A DNA stretch of 64,000 bases from Bdellovibrio sp. ArHS (lineage in GTDB: Bacteria; Bdellovibrionota; Bdellovibrionia; Bdellovibrionales; Bdellovibrionaceae): positions 94,963-158,962 of the forward strand of contig NZ_JTEV01000019.1 in the NCBI RefSeq assembly GCF_000786105.1, written 5' to 3'. The position numbers and the translations under genes were made by a program. This document shows positions 35,224 through 43,783 of the stretch, piece after piece (positions within the stretch are counted from its first letter, which is position 1; each line of letters opens with the position of its first letter). The notes under the pieces are model-generated. The model did no database searches and had not been told where the DNA came from. It was given only the letters and a program-made list of their open reading frames with translations.

Positions 35224-36393
35224 CTATTGAGGTACTGTTACGCACCGGAAACCGACGTTATTCATTCGAAGATTCCACGAGGCAGGTGCTTGCATGTCAT
35301 CAGCTGTGATATCACCGATGTTTGCGGTAAAGATCCCGGTGGTGCCTGGAGAATGAATACAAACGGCTCCGCCACGAATTACCTTTCCGTTGCTGCCGCC
35401 GAAAAGATTTCCCATATACACATCGTTCTTAGGCACAGAAGCCATTCCAGTAAAATCAAAAAGCTGCTTCGAACCCGGTTTCACGTCCCAGTTATTGTTG
35501 TGATAATTGCGACCGTAGGGACTTGATAAATCGGGCGTGTAGGAACTTCCATAAATTGTGTCACTAACCCACTCCCACGCATTTCCAGCGAAATCCCAAA
35601 TCACATCGCCACTTGCCAGAACAAAGGTTCTTCGTTCAGAGCCACTGCTTCTACCTGTGCCTGAATATGGATTTGTTATATCAGAAATTTCGATCGGCTC
35701 CGTCCAGCCAGAATAAAATCCGGTATAAAGTCTTCCCGTTTTGTGAGCGTTGCCCGACCAATTGGCGGCGTTATTGTAGATTTCCAAGGCCGCTGCATTC
35801 CATTCCGCATTGGTGGGAAGTCGATAGTGAGGCCCAATGGCTGCACATGCACTTGTCGCAACTGCTTTGCCGGCCAGCCAAGGTTTTCCCGCCGCTTGTG
35901 AGGTTGCGATTGAGTTCACTTTTTTCATTTCGAACTTAGCTATACAGAAGGCATTCGTCCCTAAAGATGAATTGGCCGCGACCAATTCATAGTTCGTTGG
36001 ACAGGTCGTTCCGACTGGAGGCTCGGGAACAGGACTTGGCGAGGGCTGTGGTTCTGGAGTGGGTTGAGGAGCAGGACTTGGACTTGGCGTGGGTGTCGGA
36101 GTTGGTGCCGGCACCGGGACTGGTTCCGGAGTCGGGGTTGGCACTGGCGCTGGTTCTGGCGCTGGCGCGGGAGCTGGTGGCGTCGGTGTCGGTGTTGGGG
36201 CAGGATTTGGTTCTGGCGCCGGATTGGTCGGCTCTGGAGGCGTTGGAGTTGGCGACGGCGATGGCGAATTTACCGGCGGCTTTTGTGTCGACGTGTTTTC
36301 GGAGCCTGGGGCTTCCTCGTCAGAGGAAGAAGAACACGCCGAGAGAAGTGTGGTAAGCGCTAGAACAAGAAAACACCATCGAACCAATTGCAT
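35224..36393 (-). CDS. Lipoprotein with Pro-rich stalk and formylglycine-enzyme-like (SUMF1) domain
   Basis: A 389-residue lipoprotein: signal with lipobox LLSAC, a Ser/Asp/Glu spacer, then about 85 residues built almost only of Pro, Thr, Ala, Glu, Ser and Val (residues about 35-120), then a SUMF1-type domain ([56 protein letters not shown]). ATG 36393 has AAGG upstream and directly opens the signal peptide; a GTG 13 codons earlier is rejected. The stalk would hold the domain away from the membrane. Ligand or activity is unknown. Confidence 0.8.
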   Translation of the reverse strand: MQLVRWCFLVLALTTLLSACSSSSDEEAPGSENTSTQKPPVNSPSPSPTPTPPEPTNPAPEPNPAPTPTPTPPAPAPAPEPAPVPTPTPEPVPVPAPTPTPTPSPSPAPQPTPEPQPSPSPVPEPPVGTTCPTNYELVAANSSLGTNAFCIAKFEMKKVNSIATSQAAGKPWLAGKAVATSACAAIGPHYRLPTNAEWNAAALEIYNNAANWSGNAHKTGRLYTGFYSGWTEPIEISDITNPYSGTGRSSGSERRTFVLASGDVIWDFAGNAWEWVSDTIYGSSYTPDLSSPYGRNYHNNNWDVKPGSKQLFDFTGMASVPKNDVYMGNLFGGSNGKVIRGGAVCIHSPGTTGIFTANIGDITADDMQAPASWNLRMNNVGFRCVTVPQ

Positions 36394-36750
36394 TTCGTCA
36401 GCCTTTGAAAGGGAGTTCTCCTTTATCTTCACTGATTTTTGACTCTGTTATGAACTGCTCTTGTGTTCAGACGCAAAAATCGGACTTTTGGAACAGTACG
36501 TTTGGACTAAAATCGGGGTTAAAAAAGAACAACTCTGATCTTGGCAAAGAAAAAATCATTAAATCTGCTCGACGCTCACTGCGTTATTTGCCGCACAGGA
36601 AGCGGATTCTATTACATTGCTGAAATCAATTCTCAACATGCCCGTTTTGTAGGCAACCGTCTGCGTCTTACATTGACGAAATCCTGACAATCTGTAAAAA
36701 CCTGTATCCCTGCGAGCAATTTGAAATTTGTTTTGGAGTTTTAGGAACTT
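36394..36750. other. Non-coding region between divergent genes
   Basis: This 357-bp stretch separates a lipoprotein gene (minus) from the TPR regulator (plus). It holds a candidate promoter for the latter, TTGACG at 36673-36678 and TAAAAA at 36695-36700 with a 16-base spacer. No convincing gene, repeat or RNA was seen in the rest. Confidence 0.4.
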
Positions 36751-37854
36751 ATGAACCAACTAGATCGCGCCTTTGAGCTCGGCAAGTTATACTGTGACCG
36801 TGGAGAGTTTTCTCCTGCGGTGGAGCATCTTCAAGAGGCTTCTAAAGGATACTTCGCTGAGAAAAATTTCTCTCAATACTTAAAGTGCCTTAACTTGCTT
36901 CTGCGCATCTTCGCTGAGCGCGAGCAATTTGAAGAAATCAATTCGACAAAAGAAAAGCTGCAAGATCTAGTTCTAAAAGAAGGCTTTGAACTTAACTCCA
37001 AGACTTACTACACACTCGCAGTGTGCGCCTCTTACAAGGGTCAACTAGAGACCGCAATGGACTATTTGCAAAAAGCATTGGCTATCGGTCTTGCTTCTGA
37101 CAATAAGGAAGATATTTGTCACGCGATCTTCGGTTTGGCGATGGTGTATTCACATCCTGCGACGGCCCGTCATTCCGACGCTCTGAAAGAGATCTACAAT
37201 CTACAAGTCTTCTTCCAGGTGTATCAAATGCCTGACCTTCAAGCGTCGTCATTGTTTTTAAATGCGGACATCTTAAAGCAGATGAAAAAGTACGACGAGG
37301 CAATCGAAGTGCTTTGGAAAGCTTATGACATCGTCAAAGAGACTCGCAATGTTGTTATGTCGAACTATCTTATGGGTGGCTTGGCTGATGCGTATTTCGA
37401 AATCGGCGACAAAGACATGGCAAGAACTTACATCACGCTTGCACAAAAATCCGTAGACTCTGAAAATCATCGCCGTTTGGGGCGTATGGTGAAGGCGTTG
37501 GCTGAAAAAATCGGCGGCGAGACGCAGACAAACTTCGATCTTGTTTTTGATGAGCCCAATCACTCGGTGATCGAGAAAAAATTGGGCCGTATCGACTTCA
37601 AAAACCAATTCATTCTTTTGGATCTATTGCGACTTTTTGTTCAGAATCAAGGTCACATTTATTCCAAAGAATTCTTGGTTGAAAACGTATGGAAGCAACC
37701 GTACGATCCTGCAATCCATGACAACAAGATTTACGTGACCATCAAACGTCTTCGTAAACTTATTGAACCGGATTACGAGAAACCTAAATATATTTTTAGA
37801 GCCAAAAATGGTTACTACATGAATAAAGCGGCTCGAGTTCATTTCGAGCACTAG
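36751..37854 (+). CDS. TPR protein with C-terminal OmpR-type winged helix
   Basis: A 367-residue cytoplasmic protein. Helical repeats of TPR type fill residues 1-250 (GKLYCDRGEFSPAVEHLQEAS, ALAIGLASDNKEDICHAIFGLAMVY, DILKQMKKYDEAIEVLWKAYDI). A winged-helix DNA-binding domain follows (about 275-360; SKEFLVENVWKQPYDPAIHDNKIYVTIKRLRKLIEP...FRAKNGYYM), as in OmpR/PhoB. There is no receiver domain, so activity would be set by protein or ligand binding to the repeats. GGAG lies before the ATG. It is followed after 9 bp by an exported protein. Confidence 0.85.
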   Translation: MNQLDRAFELGKLYCDRGEFSPAVEHLQEASKGYFAEKNFSQYLKCLNLLLRIFAEREQFEEINSTKEKLQDLVLKEGFELNSKTYYTLAVCASYKGQLETAMDYLQKALAIGLASDNKEDICHAIFGLAMVYSHPATARHSDALKEIYNLQVFFQVYQMPDLQASSLFLNADILKQMKKYDEAIEVLWKAYDIVKETRNVVMSNYLMGGLADAYFEIGDKDMARTYITLAQKSVDSENHRRLGRMVKALAEKIGGETQTNFDLVFDEPNHSVIEKKLGRIDFKNQFILLDLLRLFVQNQGHIYSKEFLVENVWKQPYDPAIHDNKIYVTIKRLRKLIEPDYEKPKYIFRAKNGYYMNKAARVHFEH

Positions 37855-37863
37855 GGGGGATTC

Positions 37864-38442
37864 ATGTTACGCAGCTTATTTATAGCTACATTGATTGGCT
37901 TCATGGGATTCACAGCTTCGGCAGCGAATTACTATGAAGTTCCGACTGAAGAAGAACATATTATGCCAGCGGGCGATGACCGCTGGGTTCCGTGGCCTTG
38001 GGCAATGGTGCAGCCGTTCCCGTGGTCAGATATCCAAGGTTTGTGGAAAGTGGAGCAAGGGGATTTCACTTCTTACTTTGCCTTGAAAGTAGTTCGCCAA
38101 AAAGCGACGGGTATTCGTCAGCTGCAAGTGAAGCAGTTCGACGGCGACACTTGCCGAGTTCTTGCAACAGGCGTGGGCATCGAAAGAAGCAATAAAGTGC
38201 TTGCCCAAATGACAAGCCGATTGGGCGCAACTTACCGAGTCCAATTGTCGGCATTTAGCGAGAAGGACTTGCAGGATCTGACAATTCCGCCTTTAAAAGG
38301 GGACTTGCCAACCGAAGCGGTGATGGTGCTTTCTATGGGTGCTCTTGATAGCAAAGGCATCGAAGGCATGGTTCATATGCAAATTATGAAGATCTCTGCC
38401 CATTTGACTCAAAAAGTCTGCTTGGAAGATATAAAAAAGTAA
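37864..38442 (+). CDS. Exported protein, unknown function
   Basis: A 192-residue protein with a signal peptide (MLRSLFIATLIGFMGFTASA) and a mature part opening with a Trp/Pro-rich segment (DRWVPWPWAMVQPFPWSDIQGLWKV), then a beta-rich domain. The GLW start and strand pattern are faintly lipocalin-like, but no family is recognised. AGGGGGG lies before the ATG, and the 9-bp gap makes it an operon partner of the TPR/winged-helix regulator. Confidence 0.65.
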   Translation: MLRSLFIATLIGFMGFTASAANYYEVPTEEEHIMPAGDDRWVPWPWAMVQPFPWSDIQGLWKVEQGDFTSYFALKVVRQKATGIRQLQVKQFDGDTCRVLATGVGIERSNKVLAQMTSRLGATYRVQLSAFSEKDLQDLTIPPLKGDLPTEAVMVLSMGALDSKGIEGMVHMQIMKISAHLTQKVCLEDIKK

Positions 38443-38466
38443 GAATCATTAAAAAAGATATTGCTA

Positions 38467-38503
38467 TTCAGAAGGACCATTGTTACAAAATGATCCTTCT
38501 GAA
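38467..38503. repeat. Hairpin immediately upstream of tRNA-Val
   Basis: TTCAGAAGGA and TCCTTCTGAA are perfect 10-bp arms; inner CATT and AATG can extend the stem. It ends 4 bp before the tRNA. No U tract follows, so it could be a processing or read-through control element rather than a terminator. Confidence 0.5.
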
Positions 38504-38507
38504 CGAT

Positions 38508-38583
38508 AGGGAATTAGCTCAGTTGGTAGAGCGCCACCCTTACAAGGTGGATGTCGTCGGTTCGAATCCGGCATTCCCTACCA
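38508..38583 (+). tRNA. tRNA-Val (anticodon TAC)
   Basis: A 76-base cloverleaf: acceptor AGGGAAT pairs with ATTCCCT, the D arm is GCTC...GAGC, the anticodon stem CCACC/GGTGG encloses CTTACAA (anticodon TAC), the T arm is GTCGG-TTCGAAT-CCGGC in reading, and the genome encodes the terminal CCA. It reads GTA and, with modification, other GTN codons. Confidence 0.95.
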
Positions 38584-38588
38584 AATTT

Positions 38589-38614
38589 AACCCGCCTTTC
38601 AAGCGGGTTTTTTT
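38589..38614 (+). terminator. Terminator of tRNA-Val
   Basis: AACCCGC and GCGGGTT around a seven-base loop, followed by a T tract, 5 bp after the tRNA. Confidence 0.9.
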
Positions 38615-38713
38615 ATGCCTAAAAATGTGAATTTGCCCCTCAAGGGGTTGAAGTTGTCGAACTATAATCTAAAAATTGTGCGGTTTATGAAGCCAGGTGT
38701 CCGACAATAAAAA

Positions 38714-38734
38714 ATCCGGACAAAAAGTCCGGAT
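38714..38734 (-). terminator. Terminator of the Coq4-like/TetR unit
   Basis: ATCCGGAC and GTCCGGAT form a perfect 8-bp stem around five A; on the minus strand six U follow. It lies 61 bp past the Coq4-like gene's stop. Confidence 0.8.
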
Positions 38735-38795
38735 CAGTAGTTTTACAAAATTTTGGAACAGGTTTGGACACCAAAACCGGTGGCTTATGATCACC

Positions 38796-39290
38796 TTAAA
38801 AAATCTCTATTCCAAACTCCCTTCTAAGTTCATACAAGGGCCGATCCAACAAATGATCGCTATTTTTCCAAGGCCATTTTCGATTCATACGACGCGCTTT
38901 AAAGTAAACCGTTACGGGTGTAAGCAGCGCTTGAAAAAAATTTCTGCGTATATCCTGTCGCAGCCTCATTTTCGCCTCCGCAGTCATTTTTGCCCTGATA
39001 TCTTGGAGTAGGTCTCGGACAATGGGGCTTGTAGCAAATTTTAGGTAGTTTTTAAATCCTATATCGGCCCCCAAGATCGTCCAAAAATCAGCTTTTGCTT
39101 CGCCGACAAAGCTCGTATCGCAACCAAAAATAACGTGAATTCGATCATGGCAGCGAAAGAACTCCCCAGTTTCATTTGTAAATTTATTTATATCTAGAAG
39201 ATGAGGGTTAGCTCGATAGTACTCGTCTAAGGCTTGTTTTAACGTAAGGGTCGCATCCTGCCGTTGATAATCTAGATTCATTCGCTCCAT
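38796..39290 (-). CDS. Coq4-like protein with HDxxH-x11-E motif
   Basis: A 164-residue protein without signal peptide. The segment FRCHDRIHVIFGCDTSFVGE contains HDRIH, eleven residues and Glu, exactly the zinc-site spacing of the ubiquinone-biosynthesis protein Coq4 and sharing its G-x2-T-x3-GE. The remainder is helical with a basic C-terminus (RRMNRKWPWK). Its start touches the stop of the TetR gene upstream (shared base), so it is under that regulator. It is shorter than eukaryotic COQ4 (about 230-265). A quinone or other isoprenoid-lipid role is an inference. Confidence 0.6.
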   Translation of the reverse strand: MERMNLDYQRQDATLTLKQALDEYYRANPHLLDINKFTNETGEFFRCHDRIHVIFGCDTSFVGEAKADFWTILGADIGFKNYLKFATSPIVRDLLQDIRAKMTAEAKMRLRQDIRRNFFQALLTPVTVYFKARRMNRKWPWKNSDHLLDRPLYELRREFGIEIF

Positions 39291-39895
39291 CAGTTTTTCC
39301 TTTCAAACAGTTCATTAATTCCATTGGAAAACTTTCTCCAGGCTGCTTCCAGATGGCTTCTGTCCTTAAAAATAATGCAAAACTTGCCTAAACCCTCAAG
39401 GCACATCGTTATCAGAAGAGGCACTACTTCGACCTCGTCTTTGCTGAGGGGGCGATTCAGTATTGACTCAAGGTTTTTACGAATGTGCTCTAACAGCAAT
39501 TCCATGGTTCTAACCTGCAACTTTCGAAAGACCTCGTTATGGGCGGAGCGCTCGTAAAAATAAAGAAATGCCGCTGATATTTTTCGGTGTGAGAATGGGG
39601 CATTGATAACACCAAGTCCCATTTGCATTACGAAATCTGAGACAGATTTATGCCTAGATCCTTCCATTGATACTGAGAACCGTTCAAAGATCTCTTCAAA
39701 AACTGCAATAGAAACATCTTCGAGATCATTAAAGTGATGGAAAAGGATCGCTTTACTGACTTCAGCTCTTTTCGTAATGAGCCCGGCCGTCAAACACTTA
39801 GGGCCGTCCTCTATCATGATGGCTAAAGCCGCATCTATTATACGTTGGCGAGTTTGCTTGCCCCGCTCTTTTCTTTGGTCCGCGTTCGATTTCAT
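39290..39895 (-). CDS. TetR family transcriptional regulator
   Basis: A 201-residue regulator. The N-terminal helix-turn-helix reads TRQRIIDAALAIMIEDGPKCLTAG then LITKRAEVSKAILFHHFNDLEDV (residues about 14-60); the rest is the ligand-binding and dimer domain. Many TetR proteins have a YYYF or LYHHF motif; here it is LFHHF. ATG 39895 is chosen over upstream near-starts because these fall within the operator palindrome. It likely represses its own two-gene unit and perhaps the divergent exported-protein gene. Confidence 0.88.
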   Translation of the reverse strand: MKSNADQRKERGKQTRQRIIDAALAIMIEDGPKCLTAGLITKRAEVSKAILFHHFNDLEDVSIAVFEEIFERFSVSMEGSRHKSVSDFVMQMGLGVINAPFSHRKISAAFLYFYERSAHNEVFRKLQVRTMELLLEHIRKNLESILNRPLSKDEVEVVPLLITMCLEGLGKFCIIFKDRSHLEAAWRKFSNGINELFERKN

Positions 39896-39907
39896 GAATG
39901 TAGGATT

Positions 39908-39939
39908 CCATAATATTGACCGATCGGTCAATATTATGG
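39908..39939. promoter_or_regulatory. Perfect 32-bp palindrome, TetR-type operator
   Basis: The sequence is its own complement from 39908 to 39939, centred at 39923/39924, with core GACCGATCGGTC. This form (TGACCGATCGGTCA) is common for TetR repressors. It lies 12 bp before the TetR ATG and 87 bp before a divergent gene at 40027. Confidence 0.85.
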
Positions 39940-40026
39940 ACGATGAGTTATCAAAATCGATTCCTTATGGAACAGAGCATGGTCCCCTCCTGATTTCCGG
40001 TCTCGGTATTGCATTTTCTTTCGGGC

Positions 40027-40626
40027 ATGAAGACTCTGATTATTTTCGCTTTAAGTTCCTTGCTGATTGGATTTGGTGCTCATGGGCAAGGTCTATGTGC
40101 CCAGGTTTTTAACGTTTCATCAGCAAAATTTGACTCCATTCCGCGTCTCAATTTGAAACAGCAGTTTGTTGGCGAAGAAAACGGGGTATTTATAGAAACG
40201 TCTTCTGGTATGTTCGGTCGCGGGCAACGTGCACAGAGAATCTTTATGAAGACGCGCTATTTAACCACGGAAGAACTGAAAATGACCGCCGCGACAGTGG
40301 GACCGTCAGGAAAGCTCATTTCCCGCTTTGAAAACTCTTTGGACTTTATTTTTATCGTTAATACCACAGGTGAAATGCATGTGTACCCGTTGAGTTCAAA
40401 CCAATCTGGCTTCACTCGGTTGAAGCATAGTTCACTGGCGCAAGGTCAGCCTGTTTTGATGGCTGGCGAGATATCTTTAAATAGAGATGGCACCATTTTT
40501 AGTGTTTCGAATAAGAGCGGTCACTATCAGCCATCGAGCTCTCATCTAAATATGTTTCTTAAGAGCTATTTTTCTCCGGAAATTTTGGCCAGGATTAAAG
40601 TCGTTGATGAATCCAGACGGTTTTAA
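40027..40626 (+). CDS. Exported protein, unknown function
   Basis: A 199-residue protein with signal peptide (MKTLIIFALSSLLIGFGAHG). The mature part has an early Cys, a Phe/Leu/Ser-rich beta pattern and repeated hydrophobic strands (FIFIVNTTGEMHVYPL, GTIFSVSNKSGHYQP) but no domain I know. ATG 40027 has only a weak purine run upstream. It is divergent from the TetR gene and may be controlled through the palindrome. Confidence 0.6.
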   Translation: MKTLIIFALSSLLIGFGAHGQGLCAQVFNVSSAKFDSIPRLNLKQQFVGEENGVFIETSSGMFGRGQRAQRIFMKTRYLTTEELKMTAATVGPSGKLISRFENSLDFIFIVNTTGEMHVYPLSSNQSGFTRLKHSSLAQGQPVLMAGEISLNRDGTIFSVSNKSGHYQPSSSHLNMFLKSYFSPEILARIKVVDESRRF

Positions 40627-40681
40627 GCGCACCGTTGTTGTCCTCCTTATTGAGGGATAAGAAAGTTCTCTGTCCTGGGTG

Positions 40682-41902
40682 CTATTTACTATCAAAAATT
40701 AGAACTCGATTATTCATAGAGTCCGCGACGATCAAACTGTTTTCTGCAAAGATCACTTCTCCTGGAGTTGCCATAGAACCTGCATTGGGTGGGTTCGGTG
40801 CAGAGTTCGTGTTCATACTACTTTGTCCGAGCACTCGATCTGCGGCTTGTTGATTGGCTGTTGGGAATTGGTCCCAAATAAGCACGCGATTGTTTCCTTG
40901 TTCGGATAAGAAAAGCTGTCCTGAAGGATTTGATGTGACTGAATAGGGAAGATTCATACTGGTGGCAGAAAGGCCGCCGATATTGGCGGTGTTAGATGCG
41001 AAGTCGGGCTGACCTAAGACGACGTCAGCAGGCTGTCCATTTTGCGTGGGGAATGAGTTCCAAATAAGCACGCGGTGATTTTCTCTGTCAGCAACAACGA
41101 ATTTATTTCCATCGGTCCAAACACTGGTAGGACCGTAAAGTCGAGACGCCGTAGCGCCGTTAATACTTGTCGCATCACAAGTGACGAGGTCGGGTTGTCC
41201 GATCACTAAGGAGGGGGTGGGTAGATTTCCGGCGGGGACCGAGTCATAAATCAAAACACGATGGTTTCCGCTGTCGGTGATGATCAGCTTTCCATTTACA
41301 TAGGTGACGTGGGTAGGAAAGTGCAGTGTATTGGCGGCGCACACCCCTGGCATGGGTGTCACAAAATCTTGAGCCCCGATGACAACGTCCGCATTGGGAT
41401 TTCCTGTCGTGGGAGTCGCATTGTAAATCAGCACTCGATGATTAAAAGAATCTGCGACGATCAACTTCGGACCAATTGTTTTAGCGGCGGTAGGGCGATA
41501 AAGCGTGTTCGCACTGGGACGACCTGCCCCCGCACCGCCGTTGGCTCCGCCACTAGTGAAGCTCGTTTGACCCAAGACGGCCTCGGCGCCAGTTCCTGAA
41601 TTTGCGGTGATGGTGGCGAAGGTGGTAATTCGATTATTCAAAAACTCGGTCACTCGAAGAATTCCATAGGAATCCAGATCCAAGCCTATTGGGGTGCGGA
41701 GTTTCGTTTGCGTAGTTCCCGAAGAGTCAGAAGTTAGATTTGTTTGGCCGATCACTCGGGAAGCCAACTGGCCATCGCCCAGATTGAGTTTGTTGTAATT
41801 CCTTTGTGGAAGAGCGTCTTGATCGCCGCCTCCGCCACCACCAGAACATCCCATTGATACGATCGCGAAGAGGATAGGAAGGAATTTCATAACGAGCTTC
41901 AT
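40682..41902 (-). CDS. NHL-repeat-like beta-propeller lipoprotein
   Basis: A 406-residue lipoprotein (lipobox SMGC) with a run of six Gly just after the Cys, then about six repeats of a propeller blade: each pairs ADS-type FNHRVLIYN or ENHRVLIW with a following VIGQPD or VLGQ turn and LYGPTSV or LNLPYSV. This resembles NHL repeat proteins that bind ligands or other proteins at the envelope. ATG 41902 has GGAG six bases upstream. The poly-Gly after the acylated Cys is like surface-export signals in other phyla, but this is unproven here. Confidence 0.82.
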   Translation of the reverse strand: MKLVMKFLPILFAIVSMGCSGGGGGGDQDALPQRNYNKLNLGDGQLASRVIGQTNLTSDSSGTTQTKLRTPIGLDLDSYGILRVTEFLNNRITTFATITANSGTGAEAVLGQTSFTSGGANGGAGAGRPSANTLYRPTAAKTIGPKLIVADSFNHRVLIYNATPTTGNPNADVVIGAQDFVTPMPGVCAANTLHFPTHVTYVNGKLIITDSGNHRVLIYDSVPAGNLPTPSLVIGQPDLVTCDATSINGATASRLYGPTSVWTDGNKFVVADRENHRVLIWNSFPTQNGQPADVVLGQPDFASNTANIGGLSATSMNLPYSVTSNPSGQLFLSEQGNNRVLIWDQFPTANQQAADRVLGQSSMNTNSAPNPPNAGSMATPGEVIFAENSLIVADSMNNRVLIFDSK

Positions 41903-42154
41903 TTCAAACTCCATTTTTTGGTTCGCGTAGCTTTCTAAAAATTTTAGGAAGACTTTGATACGGGAGCAAATTTGATTCAGATGTCATTTAAAACGAATTG
42001 AAGAGACGAATATGTCAAATCCGGAATTATTTTCTCAATCTCTGATTTGTTACAAGGTGACCAAAAATTGTACGCGCTTGGAAATTTTTTTGTTAGACCT
42101 CCGTGGGATTGATTTTAACAAACATTTAATCTGCCAACGTAGATGGGAGACATC

Positions 42155-42895
42155 ATGAAAAGCCTAGTGACGATTTTTTCGCTTTTGCTACTAGCAACCT
42201 TATTTTCTGTTCAATCATTCGGACAAGCGCGCTCTGAGGCTGAACGTCGTTTGATGGTCGAAGATAGCTATGAGGCTCCGCGCGGTCAGCTTTTCGATGA
42301 AGAAGCCTATTTTCGTGGTGAGACATATCTTAATCAATACACGAACGTGATCGTAATTAATAAAGCGGCACGTGGTCCGATGGCGCAATCTCTTCGCCTT
42401 TACACCAATCGTCAGTTGATGTTGAAAACAAAAGTTTCTACAGGTCGCGAAGATCTTGAATACATCACGCCGATTCGTGGTGTGATCAATAAGATTTTTA
42501 AGGGCTCTACAGAGTCTCACTGGCGCCACACGACTCGCGGCTTTTACACTGTCAAACGCGTTGAGAACGCAAACTACCGTTCTGGCGAAAGTAAGTTCCG
42601 GATGCCCTATGCGATGTTTTTCAATGAAAAACGTGGTTTAGCGGTTCACCAGGTGCCACCAGATCTATCTGGCGGAGAAGCGGCTGGAGAAGCCATGCTA
42701 GGCAAACGCGCCTCTTCAGGCTGTGTGCGTGTTCATAAGGATTACATCTACACGATCTATTCCGCCGTTTTGGCAGCTGATAAGGGCCAGGTTCCTGTAT
42801 TGGAAACGAGCAGCGGTCGTCCTTTATTGGATAAATACGGCCAAGTTAGATACGAGCGCGGCTACAGAACGATCGTGATCGTCGAGGAATACTAA
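42155..42895 (+). CDS. L,D-transpeptidase-like (YkuD) exported protein
   Basis: A 246-residue protein with a signal peptide (MKSLVTIFSLLLLATLFSVQSFG). The YkuD-type core is seen as YTPIRG-like strands, FNEKRGLAVHQVP and ASSGCVRVHKDYI: the catalytic Cys and Arg are present, but the usual His of SHGC is Ser (SSGC). Upstream His in AVHQ matches the first conserved His. L,D-transpeptidases cross-link peptidoglycan 3-3, and predators use several to edit prey and own walls. Activity with the substituted residue is uncertain. GGGAG precedes ATG 42155. Confidence 0.75.
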   Translation: MKSLVTIFSLLLLATLFSVQSFGQARSEAERRLMVEDSYEAPRGQLFDEEAYFRGETYLNQYTNVIVINKAARGPMAQSLRLYTNRQLMLKTKVSTGREDLEYITPIRGVINKIFKGSTESHWRHTTRGFYTVKRVENANYRSGESKFRMPYAMFFNEKRGLAVHQVPPDLSGGEAAGEAMLGKRASSGCVRVHKDYIYTIYSAVLAADKGQVPVLETSSGRPLLDKYGQVRYERGYRTIVIVEEY

Positions 42896-42935
42896 TCCGA
42901 CGGTCCTTGTCTTGACCCCTACATAAAATGGTCAT

Positions 42936-42964
42936 AAAAAAGGCTGGTTCACCCGGCCTTTTTT
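42936..42964 (+). terminator. Terminator of the L,D-transpeptidase-like gene
   Basis: AAAAAAGGCTGG and the wobble partner CCGGCCTTTTTT around TTCAC, then more T. It lies 41 bp past the stop. Confidence 0.85.
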
Positions 42965-42991
42965 ATTTTGGGCAGGATGCAGGAGTTAAAC

Positions 42992-43627
42992 ATGAATCTT
43001 CTTGAGTTGGTAAACGTCCCCGATGAGCAGCGTGATCATAAGTGGGAAATCGATTTTTTCATGGCAATCACTCAAGGAAACGTCAAACTTCTGCATGAGG
43101 TTCCGCAAAAAGGTCCCGATGGCTGGCCGTATCTTTTGGTCGAAACCGGCGAAGACGCCACCGAAAATGCCAACAAAGTCATGCAATGGTCGGCAATGAA
43201 GGGTGTTGGTATCGCCGTGAACCCTCGTAAAAGCTATCCAGACTATGTTTTCACTTACGGCATGTTGTGGAACTTCAAAGAAACAGGGCTGTTCTATCAA
43301 CCCGCGAACGAATCCCCGGTGGGGACCATGGAAATGCCGACAGGTCAAAAGCTGCACGCCGGGCCGCCAAGCCCTCAATATCTTCCGCAATATGTGCGCA
43401 ATATCCTGAAGGACTTCTTCCGCGATCAAGCTGTTCTTCGTCCGCGTATTCTCGTGATGAGCACAGACCGTAAACACTACGATCTGGCGTTTTCATTAGA
43501 ATCCTTGGGCAACCCACCAACCAAAGAACACCAAGGCATCGCCGAAGCCATCAGTTGGTTCCTGCCGCCACACTATTCTGTAGCGCTAGTCTCTGAAATA
43601 GGCCTGCCCCCTTTCACCGACTTATAA
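42992..43627 (+). CDS. Cytoplasmic protein, unknown function
   Basis: A 211-residue soluble protein. It opens MNLLELVNVPDEQRDHKWEI and has a repeated aromatic strand style (WPYLLVET, VFTYGMLWNF, HYDLAFSLESLG). AGGAG precedes ATG 42992. The C-terminal segment ISWFLPPHYSVALVSEIGLP hints at a small alpha/beta domain. No family is recognised, though such a length and layout are common among uncharacterised predator proteins. A dispersed repeat begins at its stop codon. Confidence 0.65.
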   Translation: MNLLELVNVPDEQRDHKWEIDFFMAITQGNVKLLHEVPQKGPDGWPYLLVETGEDATENANKVMQWSAMKGVGIAVNPRKSYPDYVFTYGMLWNFKETGLFYQPANESPVGTMEMPTGQKLHAGPPSPQYLPQYVRNILKDFFRDQAVLRPRILVMSTDRKHYDLAFSLESLGNPPTKEHQGIAEAISWFLPPHYSVALVSEIGLPPFTDL

Positions 43628-43649
43628 AAAGGTGCCAGGGGACTTTTTA
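43626..43649. repeat. Dispersed repeat, copy B (abuts a stop codon)
   Basis: Identical over 23 bp to the copy beginning at 24407, again starting inside or directly after a stop codon (TAA at 43625-43627). Same short A/T arms around a G-rich centre. Nothing else in the flanks matches, so the conserved unit seems to be this short stretch itself. Confidence 0.6.
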
Positions 43650-43720
43650 TTTTAGACCGGTATTTTTAGATTTTCCGAGCCTCATTTCAGAAGGTTGTGC
43701 ACTGGGGTGGTTGCCGAAAT

Positions 43721-43753
43721 AAAAAAGCCTGCGTTTTTAGCGCAGGCTTTTTT
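43721..43753. terminator. Bidirectional terminator between converging genes
   Basis: AAAAAAGCCTGCG and its exact complement around TTTTTAG, with T tracts in both directions. It separates the plus-strand hypothetical gene from the PilZ-like gene. Confidence 0.92.
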
Positions 43754-43783
43754 ATTAACGAAAGAATTTAAAACGAAATGCGA

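Noticed and set aside
36089..36442. Plus-strand frame rich in Gly and Val
   Set aside because: It is the exact antisense of the Pro-rich stalk of the lipoprotein at 35224-36393; the Gly repeat is only the complement of Pro codons.
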